A stretch of 64,000 bases of DNA, taken from JAWLFI01 sp964525165. GTDB taxonomy: Bacteria; Bacteroidota; Bacteroidia; Chitinophagales; Saprospiraceae. Made by a program: the position numbers and the translations under genes. The notes under the pieces were generated by a model. The model made no database searches. It was not told the DNA's origin and saw only the letters and a program-made list of their open reading frames with translations. The stretch covers positions 76,950-140,949 of the forward strand of contig CAZGGG010000002.1 of NCBI GenBank assembly GCA_964525165.1, given 5' to 3'. Numbering within the stretch: position 1 is the first letter of the stretch; each line of letters starts with the position of its first letter. Shown one piece after another: positions 55,432 through 63,948 of the stretch.

Positions 55432-55447
55432 ATCCGTCCGTTATATT

Positions 55448-56188
55448 TCAACGCAACCATCGCAGGACGATTAAGATGGATAGTATAAGGGCCACCCCAA
55501 GCGCGGTATAAGACACAATAGGTTCTGATCCCCATTGCTTGTAGGCAATTGCGAGGGTCGCCCAAACTCCTACAGCTGCATAAATTGGTACATTCATCTG
55601 CCATAACATCAATGCATATATCATCAATGCAACGACCAAGATAATGAAGGTCCATGCTTGATCAGAAAAGCCCCAGGAAAAGCCTAATTGTGTCAGATAG
55701 GCAGAGGTGTTTGCGATAATGGCCACGGTAATCCATCCGGCGTATAGTTGAAACGGATACCGGACAAAGCTTGCTGAAAATAGTTCTGGCTTAGATTCAA
55801 TTGTAATCAAAATAACCAGCAATCCAAATAACAATACGGCCATGATACACAACGCCCACCCAAGGCGTTCGTTTAACCAGGCCACTAACCAAAAACCATT
55901 TAAAAGGTTGGTCAGTATGAACCACAAGCGGATATGGTTGGCGCCTGCCCAGACTTCCTGACTCCAAGCGACCCTCAGTTGCAGAACAGAAAAAGCAATC
56001 AGACTTAAGTAAATCAGTCCCCAAATTGAAAAAGCATATCCCGCCGGAGTAAAAAGATTCGTGTATTTTGAAGATACGGAAGCAATCGTGCCTTCACCTA
56101 ACAAATCTGTGTTTGACAAGGAGTTCATGGTGAGGGTGAAAATCAAGCTTATGACCACCCCAATTGCCAGCCATTTCGAAGTATTCAT
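55448..56188 (-). CDS. TspO/MBR-related tryptophan-rich membrane protein
   Basis: 246 aa with ~7 transmembrane segments. The segment FTPAGYAFSIWGLIYLSL (~45-62) matches the PPxWxFxxxW-type region of TspO relatives, with several membrane Trp residues afterwards (WFILTNLLNGFWLVAWLNERLGW). It is longer than classic TspO (~160 aa). TspO proteins bind tetrapyrroles and affect stress responses; this longer subgroup is uncharacterised as far as I know. Convergent with the previous gene. Confidence 0.75.
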   Translation of the reverse strand: MNTSKWLAIGVVISLIFTLTMNSLSNTDLLGEGTIASVSSKYTNLFTPAGYAFSIWGLIYLSLIAFSVLQLRVAWSQEVWAGANHIRLWFILTNLLNGFWLVAWLNERLGWALCIMAVLLFGLLVILITIESKPELFSASFVRYPFQLYAGWITVAIIANTSAYLTQLGFSWGFSDQAWTFIILVVALMIYALMLWQMNVPIYAAVGVWATLAIAYKQWGSEPIVSYTALGVALILSILIVLRWLR

Positions 56189-56277
56189 GATTCTTTAAGA
56201 TAAGCAATTCATCTTTTAATTAGGCAATCCATTTTGAACTATTTGATGCTTGAGACATTCCATTTTAAAAGATATCT

Positions 56278-57006
56278 ATGAATTCACTAGAAGGCAAAGT
56301 TGCCTATATAACCGGAGGAAGTAAAGGAATTGGATTAGGAGTTGCGAAGGCGCTCCTGGATAATGGGATGCACGTGGCCATTACGAGTCGATCACAAACT
56401 TCTGCAGATCAAGCTGCAGGAATGCTGAATCAATTGGGAAAAGGTGAAGCCATTGGCATAGGGTCAGATGTACGGAATCCGGAACAAGAAAAAGCAGCTA
56501 TAGAGGTTTGTCTTAAGAAATTCGGCAAGATTGATCTCGTATTTGCCAATGCCGGTTTAGGGCATTTTGGATCCATTGAGGATTTATCTTTTGACCAGTG
56601 GAATGAGGTGATAGACACGAACTTAAAAGGTGTGTTTCATACTTTAAAGGCAAGTTTAGAAGGATTAAAGCAGACTGAAGGATATTTTATGACTTTGGCT
56701 TCTTTGGCAGGTACCAATTTCTTTGCGGGAGGTTCTGCCTACAACGCTTCCAAGTTTGGATTGGTCGGCTTTACACAAGCTGTCATGTTGGACTTGAGAA
56801 AATACGGCATTAAAACCACGACGATCATGCCGGGCAGCGTCTCCACTCATTTCAACAATAACGAGCCCAGTCCTGAAGATGCGTGGAAAATACAACCCGA
56901 AGATATTGGACAGATGGTGGTTGATTTATTACAGATGCACCCAAGAACTTTACCGAGCAAGATTGAAGTGCGTCCCACTCTTCCCCCCAGCGTTCAAAAA
57001 GCATGA
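56278..57006 (+). CDS. Short-chain dehydrogenase/reductase
   Basis: 242 aa. The NAD(P) motif is TGGSKGIGLGVA (~11-22), NAG is at ~90 (FANAGLG), the catalytic Ser is in TLASLAG (~140), and YNASK (~154-158) supplies Tyr and Lys. A FabG-like oxidoreductase of unknown substrate. Its stop codon overlaps the start of the flavin-reductase-like gene (ATGA), so the two are translationally coupled. Confidence 0.9.
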   Translation: MNSLEGKVAYITGGSKGIGLGVAKALLDNGMHVAITSRSQTSADQAAGMLNQLGKGEAIGIGSDVRNPEQEKAAIEVCLKKFGKIDLVFANAGLGHFGSIEDLSFDQWNEVIDTNLKGVFHTLKASLEGLKQTEGYFMTLASLAGTNFFAGGSAYNASKFGLVGFTQAVMLDLRKYGIKTTTIMPGSVSTHFNNNEPSPEDAWKIQPEDIGQMVVDLLQMHPRTLPSKIEVRPTLPPSVQKA

Positions 57007-57614
57007 GTACGAACCGACTTACGCTAGAGGAGCTAAAAGAGAAATCCAAGGACTTCCAAATCAATTTTGTGCAAACGCTTCTACCTGCTTCAGCTGTAGG
57101 CTTGATTTCCAGTGTAAATGATAGGGGGATTCCAAATCTTGCGATTTTTAATAAATCCATGATTCTGGGCAGCACACCTCCACTGATGGGTATCTTATTT
57201 CGACCATTAGATCGAAGGAGAGATACTTACGCTAACCTTAAGACTAGCGGGCGAGCCGGATGGAATGCCTTTACCTTGGGAGAGGCGACTCAAGCCCATG
57301 CGACATCAGAACATTTCCCACAAGAAGTATCCGAATTTGATATGACAGAGTTTGAGCCCATTTGGGAACCGGATAACCCTCTCCCTTGGGTGAAGGGTAG
57401 CCCTATTCGCATTGATTTGCGCTATCGGGAGGAGCATTTAATTCAAACCAATCAAACACGAATGCTCATTTTTGAGATGAAGGGTTTTTACATTGATGCA
57501 ACCCTTATAAGTCAGGGAGGAGGTTTACGGCATGACCTACTGCCAACAGCTATCAGTACAGGCCCCTCAGGATACGCATCTGCTCCATCTACTGATATTT
57601 GGGTTCCCCAATAG
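57003..57614 (+). CDS. Flavin reductase-like (FMN-binding split barrel) protein
   Basis: 203 aa. The region LLPASAVGLISSVNDRGIPNLAIFNKSM (~27-54) and PLMGILFRPLDRRRDTYANLKTSG (~60-83) matches the flavin-reductase-like split barrel, continued by AFTLGEATQAHATSEHFP. Members bind FMN and either reduce flavin with NAD(P)H or act on other substrates. It is coupled by a 4-nt overlap to the SDR upstream. Confidence 0.82.
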   Translation: MSTNRLTLEELKEKSKDFQINFVQTLLPASAVGLISSVNDRGIPNLAIFNKSMILGSTPPLMGILFRPLDRRRDTYANLKTSGRAGWNAFTLGEATQAHATSEHFPQEVSEFDMTEFEPIWEPDNPLPWVKGSPIRIDLRYREEHLIQTNQTRMLIFEMKGFYIDATLISQGGGLRHDLLPTAISTGPSGYASAPSTDIWVPQ

Positions 57615-57766
57615 CAACATGGGCAATAGAGCGCCTGAATTCCGTGTTTGTGATGAACAATTACCTCAGAAATAGGATTGAATTTTTTGATGTCATAAGA
57701 CTTTAACCATAAGAAAAACTAGAGCCGTTTATAATTTGGTATTTTTGATTAGCAAAACAAAGAATC

Positions 57767-59278
57767 GTGGTTCGCAAGCTTGTTAACTCTGTGGTCAGGC
57801 AATACCTGCAATTCCGTTATCGCAGGATAAGGCGTATGCATACTATGCCCTACCAGATGCAGGATCAATGGCTGCAAAAAATCCTGAACATTGCGAGGAA
57901 TACTGAGGTTGGAAAGAAGTACCAATTCAAAGAAATAAAAGATTATCGGACTTTTGCCGAAAGGCTTCCTATTCAAAACTATGAGGATGTTCAACCCGAT
58001 ATAGAAAGAATGATGTTGGGTGAAAAGGATATCCTGTGGCCGGGCTATGTCCAATGGTACTCCAAGTCGTCGGGCACCACCAATGATCGCTCTAAGTATA
58101 TTCCTGTTCCCTCCCAAAATTTGAGACAATGTCATATTCAGGGTAGTTGGGACTCGATGTCCATTTTGTACCATCATAAGCCCGATGCAGATAATTTCTC
58201 TAAGAAGAGTCTTTTGATGGGAGGAAGTATCGCTCCCTATGAACCGTACCCCAAGACAAAAACCGGGGATGTCTCAGCGGTGATGATATATAATATGCCT
58301 TTTATCGGGCGGCCATTCTACACGCCGGATTTTGAAACGGCACTCATGGATGACTGGGAGGAGAAGATCGAGAAAATGATGCGGATCACGGCTCAAGAAG
58401 ATGTAGTGATGATGGGAGGCGTGCCGACATGGAGTGTCGTATTACTCAATCGTATTTTGGAGTATACCGGCAAATCCAATATGATGGAAGTTTGGCCGAA
58501 CATCAATGCATATTTGCACGGAGGTGTAGGTTTTGACCCGTATCGTGAGCAATTCAAAGAATACTTCCCGAGTCCTGATTTTATCTTTCAGGAGATTTAC
58601 AATGCTTCGGAAGGTTTTATAGGCATACAAGATGATCAACTTATTAAGAGCATTCTTCTGCTGACAGATAATGGCATGTTCTTCGAATTTGAGGATATGG
58701 AAAGTGGTAAGGTGGTTCCTTTGGAAGGGGTCAAGACAGGGGTCAACTATTCTTTAATCATGTCTACGAATGCCGGTTTATGGCGCTATCGCATCGGGGA
58801 CACCATTCGTTTTGATAGTGTCTTGCCCCACCGTTTTAAAATCACGGGTAGAGTGCAGCAGTTCATCAATGTATTTGGAGAAGAAGTCATGGTGGCCAAT
58901 ACCGATAAAGCGCTGGCCATGACCTGCAGGTCTTTTGGAGCCCAGGCGGAAGAATATACCGTAGCTCCAATCTTTTTGAAAGGAACAAAGAAGGGCGGAC
59001 ACGAATGGGTAATTGAATTCAAACACGCACCTAGTGATATGCATTTATTTAGTCGCATATTAGATGACAACCTTCAAAAACTTAATTCCGATTACGCAGC
59101 CAAACGATCGCATAATCTGGCATTAGAGCCTTTGCAACTAACTGCCGTCGAAAGTGGCACTTTCCATAAATGGATGAAATCCCGGGGAAAATACGGGGGC
59201 CAAAACAAGGTCCCTCGTTTATCCAATAATCGAAAATATGTCGATCAATTATTGACTTATGTGACCTCAGAATCTTAA
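57767..59278 (+). CDS. GH3-family adenylate-forming enzyme
   Basis: 503 aa. The start is GTG at 57767 (VRKLVNSVVRQYLQFRYRR), preferred over an in-frame ATG at 57836 because the basic N-terminal helix precedes TPY-like MPYQMQDQWLQKILNIARNTEVGKKYQF, as in the family. AMP-binding motif WYSKSSGTTNDRSKYIPV (~97-114), then LWRYRIGDTIRF (~336). Plant GH3 proteins conjugate amino acids to hormones through acyl-adenylates; bacterial members exist but their acids are mostly unknown. The next gene follows after 3 nt. One exact TTTTGCCGAAAGGC word lies in its codons for FAERL. Confidence 0.88.
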   Translation: MVRKLVNSVVRQYLQFRYRRIRRMHTMPYQMQDQWLQKILNIARNTEVGKKYQFKEIKDYRTFAERLPIQNYEDVQPDIERMMLGEKDILWPGYVQWYSKSSGTTNDRSKYIPVPSQNLRQCHIQGSWDSMSILYHHKPDADNFSKKSLLMGGSIAPYEPYPKTKTGDVSAVMIYNMPFIGRPFYTPDFETALMDDWEEKIEKMMRITAQEDVVMMGGVPTWSVVLLNRILEYTGKSNMMEVWPNINAYLHGGVGFDPYREQFKEYFPSPDFIFQEIYNASEGFIGIQDDQLIKSILLLTDNGMFFEFEDMESGKVVPLEGVKTGVNYSLIMSTNAGLWRYRIGDTIRFDSVLPHRFKITGRVQQFINVFGEEVMVANTDKALAMTCRSFGAQAEEYTVAPIFLKGTKKGGHEWVIEFKHAPSDMHLFSRILDDNLQKLNSDYAAKRSHNLALEPLQLTAVESGTFHKWMKSRGKYGGQNKVPRLSNNRKYVDQLLTYVTSES

Positions 59279-59281
59279 GGA

Positions 59282-59590
59282 ATGGCTTTCCCTGGTTTTA
59301 TTGACGATTTCAATCTTGAAGGCAGAAATGATCAGAGTGAGCAAGAAATGATTTTACTCCTTGCAGACAAGGTCAATGAAATGATGGATCGGGATATGGG
59401 ACTATTGCTCTCCTACCTCTATCGTTTGGACTTATCCGAATCGAAAGTGAATGCAGCGATGCATCAAGATGACGAACCGGTAGCTATCGCTGTCGCGCGA
59501 CTGATTTGGGAAAGACAGAAAATGCGATTGCGAACCAAAAAAGAAGTGAAGGTCAATAAAGACGAAGACTGGGAAGGTCTGGAGTGGTAA
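59282..59590 (+). CDS. Small helical protein after the GH3 gene, unknown
   Basis: 102 aa, no signal peptide or membrane helix. Largely helical and acidic at first (MAFPGFIDDFNLEGRNDQSE), with a basic segment WERQKMRLRTKKEVKVNK and the end DEDWEGLEW. It starts 3 nt after GH3, so it is likely its co-expressed partner. I do not recognise a family with a known function. Confidence 0.75.
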   Translation: MAFPGFIDDFNLEGRNDQSEQEMILLLADKVNEMMDRDMGLLLSYLYRLDLSESKVNAAMHQDDEPVAIAVARLIWERQKMRLRTKKEVKVNKDEDWEGLEW

Positions 59591-59682
59591 TTAAATTGAT
59601 GTTAATTCTATGTAAATATGACATTCATCATATGAGTAGTGGGTGGATAGCTTTCATATTTGCGTCATCAAAACTTAGTTAG

Positions 59683-60948
59683 ATGCTTACCACTGCAGAA
59701 CAGGCTGTCAGCCATATACAATCAGGAGATCATGTTTTTATTCATACGGGGGCTGCTGCGCCACAACACCTCATCGATGCTCTGGCTGATCGCCATAATG
59801 AATTGAAAGGAGTAGAAATTTTCCAATTGCATACTGAAGGAAGAGCACCCTATGCACAATTGGATATGAAGTCTTCTTTTTCAATCAACGCATTTTTTGT
59901 CGGGGCGAATGTGAGGTCTTCGATTAATGAAGAAAATGGTTCCTATATCCCTGTGTTTTTAAGTGAGATTCCTTTACTCTTTCGCAGAAAGATCATTGAG
60001 TTAGATGTGGCCTTGGTGCAGGTCAGCCCGCCCGATGCGAATGGGTTTTGCTCATTGGGCATTTCCGTTGATGCAACCTTAGCAGCTGTGCAGGAAGCGA
60101 AAATGGTCATTGCACAGATCAATCCAAATATGCCAAGAACACATGGGGAGGGATGGATCCACATCAATGATATTGACTACTATTACGAAGGAAAAGAAGA
60201 GATCCCTACCGTACACTTGCCCCAACCTTCAGAAATTGATCAGGCTATAGGGGAGCATATCGCCACTATTGTAGAAGATGGGGCTACGCTGCAGATGGGT
60301 ATCGGAAATATTCCGAATGCAGCCCTTTCGTGCCTTGAAGGACACAAGGATTTAGGTGTTCATACAGAGATGTTTTCTGACGGGCTGCTACCACTCATTG
60401 AGAAGGGTGTGATCACCGGAAAACATAAGAAAAAGCATCCGGGTAAGATTGTAGCGACTTTTGCCATTGGAACGCACGCCCTTTATGATATGATGCATGA
60501 TAATCCGCTATTGCAAATGCTGGACTGTGAGTATACCAATAAAACCTCCGTTATTGCCAAGAACCCTAAGGTTACTGCAATCAATAGCGCCATTGAGATT
60601 GATTTAACCGGCCAGGTTTGCGCAGATAGTATAGGACCTCGAATCTATTCAGGGGTCGGAGGACAAATGGACTTCATGAGGGCCGCAGCTTTATCAGAGG
60701 GTGGAAAGCCCATTATCGCCATGCACTCCCAAACAAGCCATGGACGTTCTAAAATTGTTTCCCAACTGCAAAGAGGCGCCGGTGTTGTGACCACACGGGC
60801 TCATGTCCATTATGTGGTCACCGAGTATGGTATTGCTTCTTTGTACGGAAAATCCATCGAACAAAGAGCTAAAGCTTTGATAAACATTTCACATCCTGAG
60901 GATAGAGCAGAACTGGAACGGAACTTCCGAACGGTTTATGGGCGGTAA
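59683..60948 (+). CDS. Acetyl-CoA hydrolase/CoA-transferase (4-hydroxybutyrate CoA-transferase-like)
   Basis: 421 aa. The catalytic Glu is in LGVHTEMFSDGLLPL (~227), the CoA-binding loop region in LQMGIGNIPNAALSCL (~203), and the C-terminal GVGGQMDFMRAAALSEGG and VVTEYGIASLYGKS are characteristic. The family exchanges CoA between acetate, propionate, butyrate or 4-hydroxybutyrate and acyl-CoAs. It is 92 nt after the small helical gene, with a CATATTTG near-match to a -7 box just upstream, so it may be transcribed separately. Confidence 0.92.
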   Translation: MLTTAEQAVSHIQSGDHVFIHTGAAAPQHLIDALADRHNELKGVEIFQLHTEGRAPYAQLDMKSSFSINAFFVGANVRSSINEENGSYIPVFLSEIPLLFRRKIIELDVALVQVSPPDANGFCSLGISVDATLAAVQEAKMVIAQINPNMPRTHGEGWIHINDIDYYYEGKEEIPTVHLPQPSEIDQAIGEHIATIVEDGATLQMGIGNIPNAALSCLEGHKDLGVHTEMFSDGLLPLIEKGVITGKHKKKHPGKIVATFAIGTHALYDMMHDNPLLQMLDCEYTNKTSVIAKNPKVTAINSAIEIDLTGQVCADSIGPRIYSGVGGQMDFMRAAALSEGGKPIIAMHSQTSHGRSKIVSQLQRGAGVVTTRAHVHYVVTEYGIASLYGKSIEQRAKALINISHPEDRAELERNFRTVYGR

Positions 60949-61013
60949 GCTTTAGGAATCATTGATTGGATTTTCCAAACGGAAGAAATGTATTCAAATA
61001 GGTAAATATTAAT

Positions 61014-62081
61014 TTACCAAGGGCCATCCTTTGTAATGTGAACAAATGAGTCCTGCTCTAAACGGTAAGCACCTCCAAATCCCACAAACCAAAGTCGATC
61101 TGTATCATCCTTATAGATTTTGAAAATTACCGGTCCTTTTCCAAATTCTGATTGATTGATTTCAGTCAAAGTATCATTATAGTAGGTATACAACTCATGT
61201 TGGTTGGCCACAAACCAGATTTTGCCTTCTTTATCTTCTGCAATGCTCCCAATTCCTTTTTGGGTGACAAAATGCGGATCCGTTATGTTGGTGACTGCTT
61301 TTCTCCTAATTTGATATAGGCCCTTTCGAGAAGCCACCCACAGCTTTTGATCTTTACTTTGAAATAAGGTATGCACAAAAGGGGTCTCCAAACCCTCTTG
61401 AAACGAATATTCAGTGAAACTCGAATCTATAAATTTAAACAAGCCCGCATTGGTACTTACCCATATGCTGCCTTCATCATCTTCTAAAATATCTTGAACC
61501 ATCCTAGGGCTTGAAACTCCTACCATTGTATCTCTTTTGCCCAGTGGGAGTTCGATATGTATAAATTTTCCATTCTGTAAAACGCAGCAGCCCCCTATGG
61601 TTCCGACCCAAATTCTTCCATTTTGATCGGCTTCAATACACCACACATCATTATCAATTAAACCTTCGGACTCATAATAATTCTTGACCGTATCATTTTT
61701 GATACTACTCAATCCATCCGTATGCCCCAACCAAATCGTTCCATCAATATCTTCTGAAATATCCTTAATGGTTACTGAGTTTCCACTCTCCCCCACAATT
61801 TGATCTAGTAACACCAGAGTTTGTTCCTCCAGCTTATAAGCTCCGTTTTGTGTTCCAAACCAATATACACCTTTACTATCTTGAAAGATCACGCGAACGA
61901 CTTGGCTGATTTGATTGGAGAGCAGATCATTTCTAAGGGATGGATGATCTTTTACTTTAACGAATCGACCCGTTTCACCGGGGGTAGAATGAGCGCAAGA
62001 TTCGGTCAATAATAAGAACACTAAAGAGCAAGTAGTAACAAGCAGTAGCAAAAAAATAGATCCAGGTCCTATATATTTCAT
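61014..62081 (-). CDS. Two-component-regulator-propeller lipoprotein (stand-alone sensor propeller)
   Basis: 355 aa. The hydrophobic N-terminus ends in LLLTESC (Cys ~29), probably a lipoprotein signal. The rest is a Reg_prop-type beta-propeller with repeats such as IFQDSKGVYWFGTQNGAYKL, ISEDIDGTIWLGHTDGLSSI, IEADQNGRIWVGTIGGCCVL, ILEDDEGSIWVSTNAGLFKF. Normally these propellers are the periplasmic sensor of hybrid histidine kinases; here kinase and Y_Y_Y domains are absent. Its start overlaps the stop of the 82-aa membrane protein (ATGA), so the two are coupled. Confidence 0.8.
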   Translation of the reverse strand: MKYIGPGSIFLLLLVTTCSLVFLLLTESCAHSTPGETGRFVKVKDHPSLRNDLLSNQISQVVRVIFQDSKGVYWFGTQNGAYKLEEQTLVLLDQIVGESGNSVTIKDISEDIDGTIWLGHTDGLSSIKNDTVKNYYESEGLIDNDVWCIEADQNGRIWVGTIGGCCVLQNGKFIHIELPLGKRDTMVGVSSPRMVQDILEDDEGSIWVSTNAGLFKFIDSSFTEYSFQEGLETPFVHTLFQSKDQKLWVASRKGLYQIRRKAVTNITDPHFVTQKGIGSIAEDKEGKIWFVANQHELYTYYNDTLTEINQSEFGKGPVIFKIYKDDTDRLWFVGFGGAYRLEQDSFVHITKDGPW

Positions 62082-62326
62082 TTAAGCCCCCTTTGTTGAA
62101 TCTCTTTTTGCAGTGCTCTGTAGTTTTTCGATTTTTTCAAGAAAAGGTAGATCAAGTACAAAGGAACGAGCATGAAAAATCCCCATGCATTGACGACTAC
62201 ACCAAACAGAATAATCCCTACCATAAATCCAATAAAGAAGGCATCAAATAGTGGAGAGGGTTTGATTTTGGATATTTCATCTAACAGCTCTCGGTCAGAT
62301 AATTGGGCAATTTGCTCAGGTTTCAT
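62078..62326 (-). CDS. Small two-helix membrane protein, unknown
   Basis: 82 aa. A soluble N-terminus (MKPEQIAQLSDRELLDEISK) is followed by two hydrophobic segments (FDAFFIGFMVGIILFGVVV and WGFFMLVPLYLIYLFL) and a basic tail (KKSKNYRALQKEIQQRGLK). It is translationally coupled (4-nt overlap) to the propeller lipoprotein behind it. No family recognised; a membrane partner of the propeller protein is plausible from position only. Confidence 0.72.
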   Translation of the reverse strand: MKPEQIAQLSDRELLDEISKIKPSPLFDAFFIGFMVGIILFGVVVNAWGFFMLVPLYLIYLFLKKSKNYRALQKEIQQRGLK

Positions 62327-62368
62327 AGCTCTTATTTATGCTTTATAAATGGCCATAAAAGGAAGCAC

Positions 62369-62500
62369 TTAATCTACTTCTATTGTCCTTTTTCTCCTTC
62401 CAAGATAATGAATTCCAACCCCCACCACAACAGATACTAAAATCGCAATAGCAGCTGCAGCTCCGGGATTCCCTACCGGACCTTGGGTATAGATGATCAA
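62369..62500 (-). CDS. Possible 43-aa membrane peptide or 3' gene remnant
   Basis: An open frame with no ATG: a TTG at 62498-62500 could start it, and a stop codon lies a few codons further upstream. The product is hydrophilic at first (LIIYTQGPVGNPG), then one long helix (AAAAIAILVSVVVGVGIHYL) and a GRRKR stop-transfer. A helix plus basic cluster at the very C-terminus is typical of the end of surface-anchored or single-pass proteins, so this could be the surviving tail of a lost gene as well as a true small protein. Confidence 0.3.
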   Translation of the reverse strand: MIIYTQGPVGNPGAAAAIAILVSVVVGVGIHYLGRRKRTIEVD

Positions 62501-62576
62501 TTTTGTTGTAATTTATAATAAAAGCTAGTGTCTTTTCAAATAAGATTTGACCCCCTTAAAATATCGTTTTAGTAAT

Positions 62577-62607
62577 TTGGGTGGACTATAAAATTGAGCC
62601 CACCCAA
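62577..62607 (-). terminator. Hairpin downstream of the propeller lipoprotein gene
   Basis: TTGGGTGG and CCACCCAA form a perfect 8-bp stem with a 15-nt loop, ~60 nt after the stop codon of the 62668-63936 gene. There is no T-run, so it may be a 3'-end stabiliser rather than a Rho-independent terminator. Confidence 0.4.
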
Positions 62608-62667
62608 GTAAAAACTGCTATTATCCAATAAAGAATTCGAATTAGTATTCTATTCATTCATACTTTC

Positions 62668-63936
62668 CTATTCCTCTAACTTCATTGCTGCTACACGTCT
62701 AAAACTCTGAGTATAAAACCAGCCCGTCTCTTCATCTACTGCAATATTGGAACCAATAATATCTGGGATTTGATCACCAGGATATTTATGGTCGTATAAA
62801 CGCTCTACCATTTCGCCTGTATGAATATCGAGAATAGCTACCCAACTACCGACTTGAATCCAATGATCCTTATAAAAGCTTGGTAAGAAAGAAGCACTAG
62901 GTGCACCTTCTTCCTGAGACATATTTGACCAAACAATTTCCATCGAAAATGGATCAACTCGATGACATGGACCCCATGCTGAATGAACAAACAGTCCATT
63001 GTCATAAAAGCCAAAGTTCGTACTCCCGTATGAACCTAGGTAGGTCGGCAAACGCAGCCTACCATCAAGCTCCCCGGTTTTTCTATCAAAGCGGTACAAG
63101 CTATCTCCTTCTCCCATCGTAAATGCCCAATCTTCTATCACAATAGGTGCCATTGTCGGTGCTACAACATCCTGCCAAGTATAGGCCTCACTCTCCCATT
63201 CCGGGCGATCTTTCGTCAGATTATAACAATTCAAGCGTGAAGGATAGCCTCCTGCATTCTTTCCGTCGTATTTCAATCGATACATCAGCATTTCATCCCC
63301 ACTATCTTCATCTGTATATATGTATAATCCTTGTATATGTCTTGAACGAATACAATTCTCGCCGCACAATTCCTTCTCATAAGATCTCACCACTCTACCT
63401 TCTCCTGACAATAATTCAAACTCATAAATATTGTCTCTTTCAATATAAGGTGATGACCCTTGATCTATAACCACATAACCTTTCTGCGTTTTTTCTGAAA
63501 TAGCAATATGAAAACCTCCGTTACCACCTTCTGGCAATCGATCCAAAAACCGCCAAGCCCACAGCACTTCTTGCTGCCTTAACTCAAAACAAATCAAACC
63601 TTTATCAAGGTATAAGATTACCTTTGCACCATTACCCCATTGCTTTGCAGTCCTTACATGTCCATAAGAATTATCTAAAGCAAATTCCCATTTTAGACTG
63701 CCATCTATTTTATCATAAGCCTGTAGCTTAGAGAAGCCAAATGAGCATTGATTTTCAAAACAACGAGGTATAGCGATTACTTGGTCTTGATACAGAAAAG
63801 GTACTCCTTTCACATCCAAATAAGCATTTTGGTGGGCTGTATCCATATACTGATTCCACATTAAGTTGATTCTGCTGCTGTCCTCCACCTCATCAATCAC
63901 AGGAGGTATAGGTGGGCTGTCTTTACTACAGCCCAC
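62668..63936 (-). CDS. PQQ-like beta-propeller lipoprotein, 5' end cut by an IS terminus
   Basis: The body is a ~420-aa propeller of PQQ/WD40 type (LQAYDKIDGSLKWEF, FDRKTGELDGRL, ILDIHTGEMVERL, VDEETGWFYTQS) preceded by a short Pro-rich linker after Cys (GCSKDSPPIPP). The Cys is placed like a lipoprotein +1 residue, preceded by VLVWVG, but only about five codons of signal peptide remain before the sequence turns into an insertion-sequence-like end (63949 onward). The nominal start is GTG at 63936, which would leave no signal peptide. I conclude that the original start is missing and the gene is probably inactive or mis-exported. Ligand unknown. Confidence 0.7.
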   Translation of the reverse strand: MGCSKDSPPIPPVIDEVEDSSRINLMWNQYMDTAHQNAYLDVKGVPFLYQDQVIAIPRCFENQCSFGFSKLQAYDKIDGSLKWEFALDNSYGHVRTAKQWGNGAKVILYLDKGLICFELRQQEVLWAWRFLDRLPEGGNGGFHIAISEKTQKGYVVIDQGSSPYIERDNIYEFELLSGEGRVVRSYEKELCGENCIRSRHIQGLYIYTDEDSGDEMLMYRLKYDGKNAGGYPSRLNCYNLTKDRPEWESEAYTWQDVVAPTMAPIVIEDWAFTMGEGDSLYRFDRKTGELDGRLRLPTYLGSYGSTNFGFYDNGLFVHSAWGPCHRVDPFSMEIVWSNMSQEEGAPSASFLPSFYKDHWIQVGSWVAILDIHTGEMVERLYDHKYPGDQIPDIIGSNIAVDEETGWFYTQSFRRVAAMKLEE

Positions 63937-63948
63937 CCAGACAAGAAC

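Larger units (their letters stand above)
62327..62667. other. Intergenic region, mostly non-coding
   Basis: This 341-nt stretch holds the possible 43-aa ORF (62369-62500) and a hairpin at 62577-62607. Otherwise it is A/T-rich without a recognised gene. Confidence 0.5.

Noticed and set aside
61001..61018. GGTAAAT/ATTTACC palindrome as a terminator
   Set aside because: Weak A/T-rich stem without a T-run, overlapping the stop codon of the minus-strand propeller gene; probably chance.
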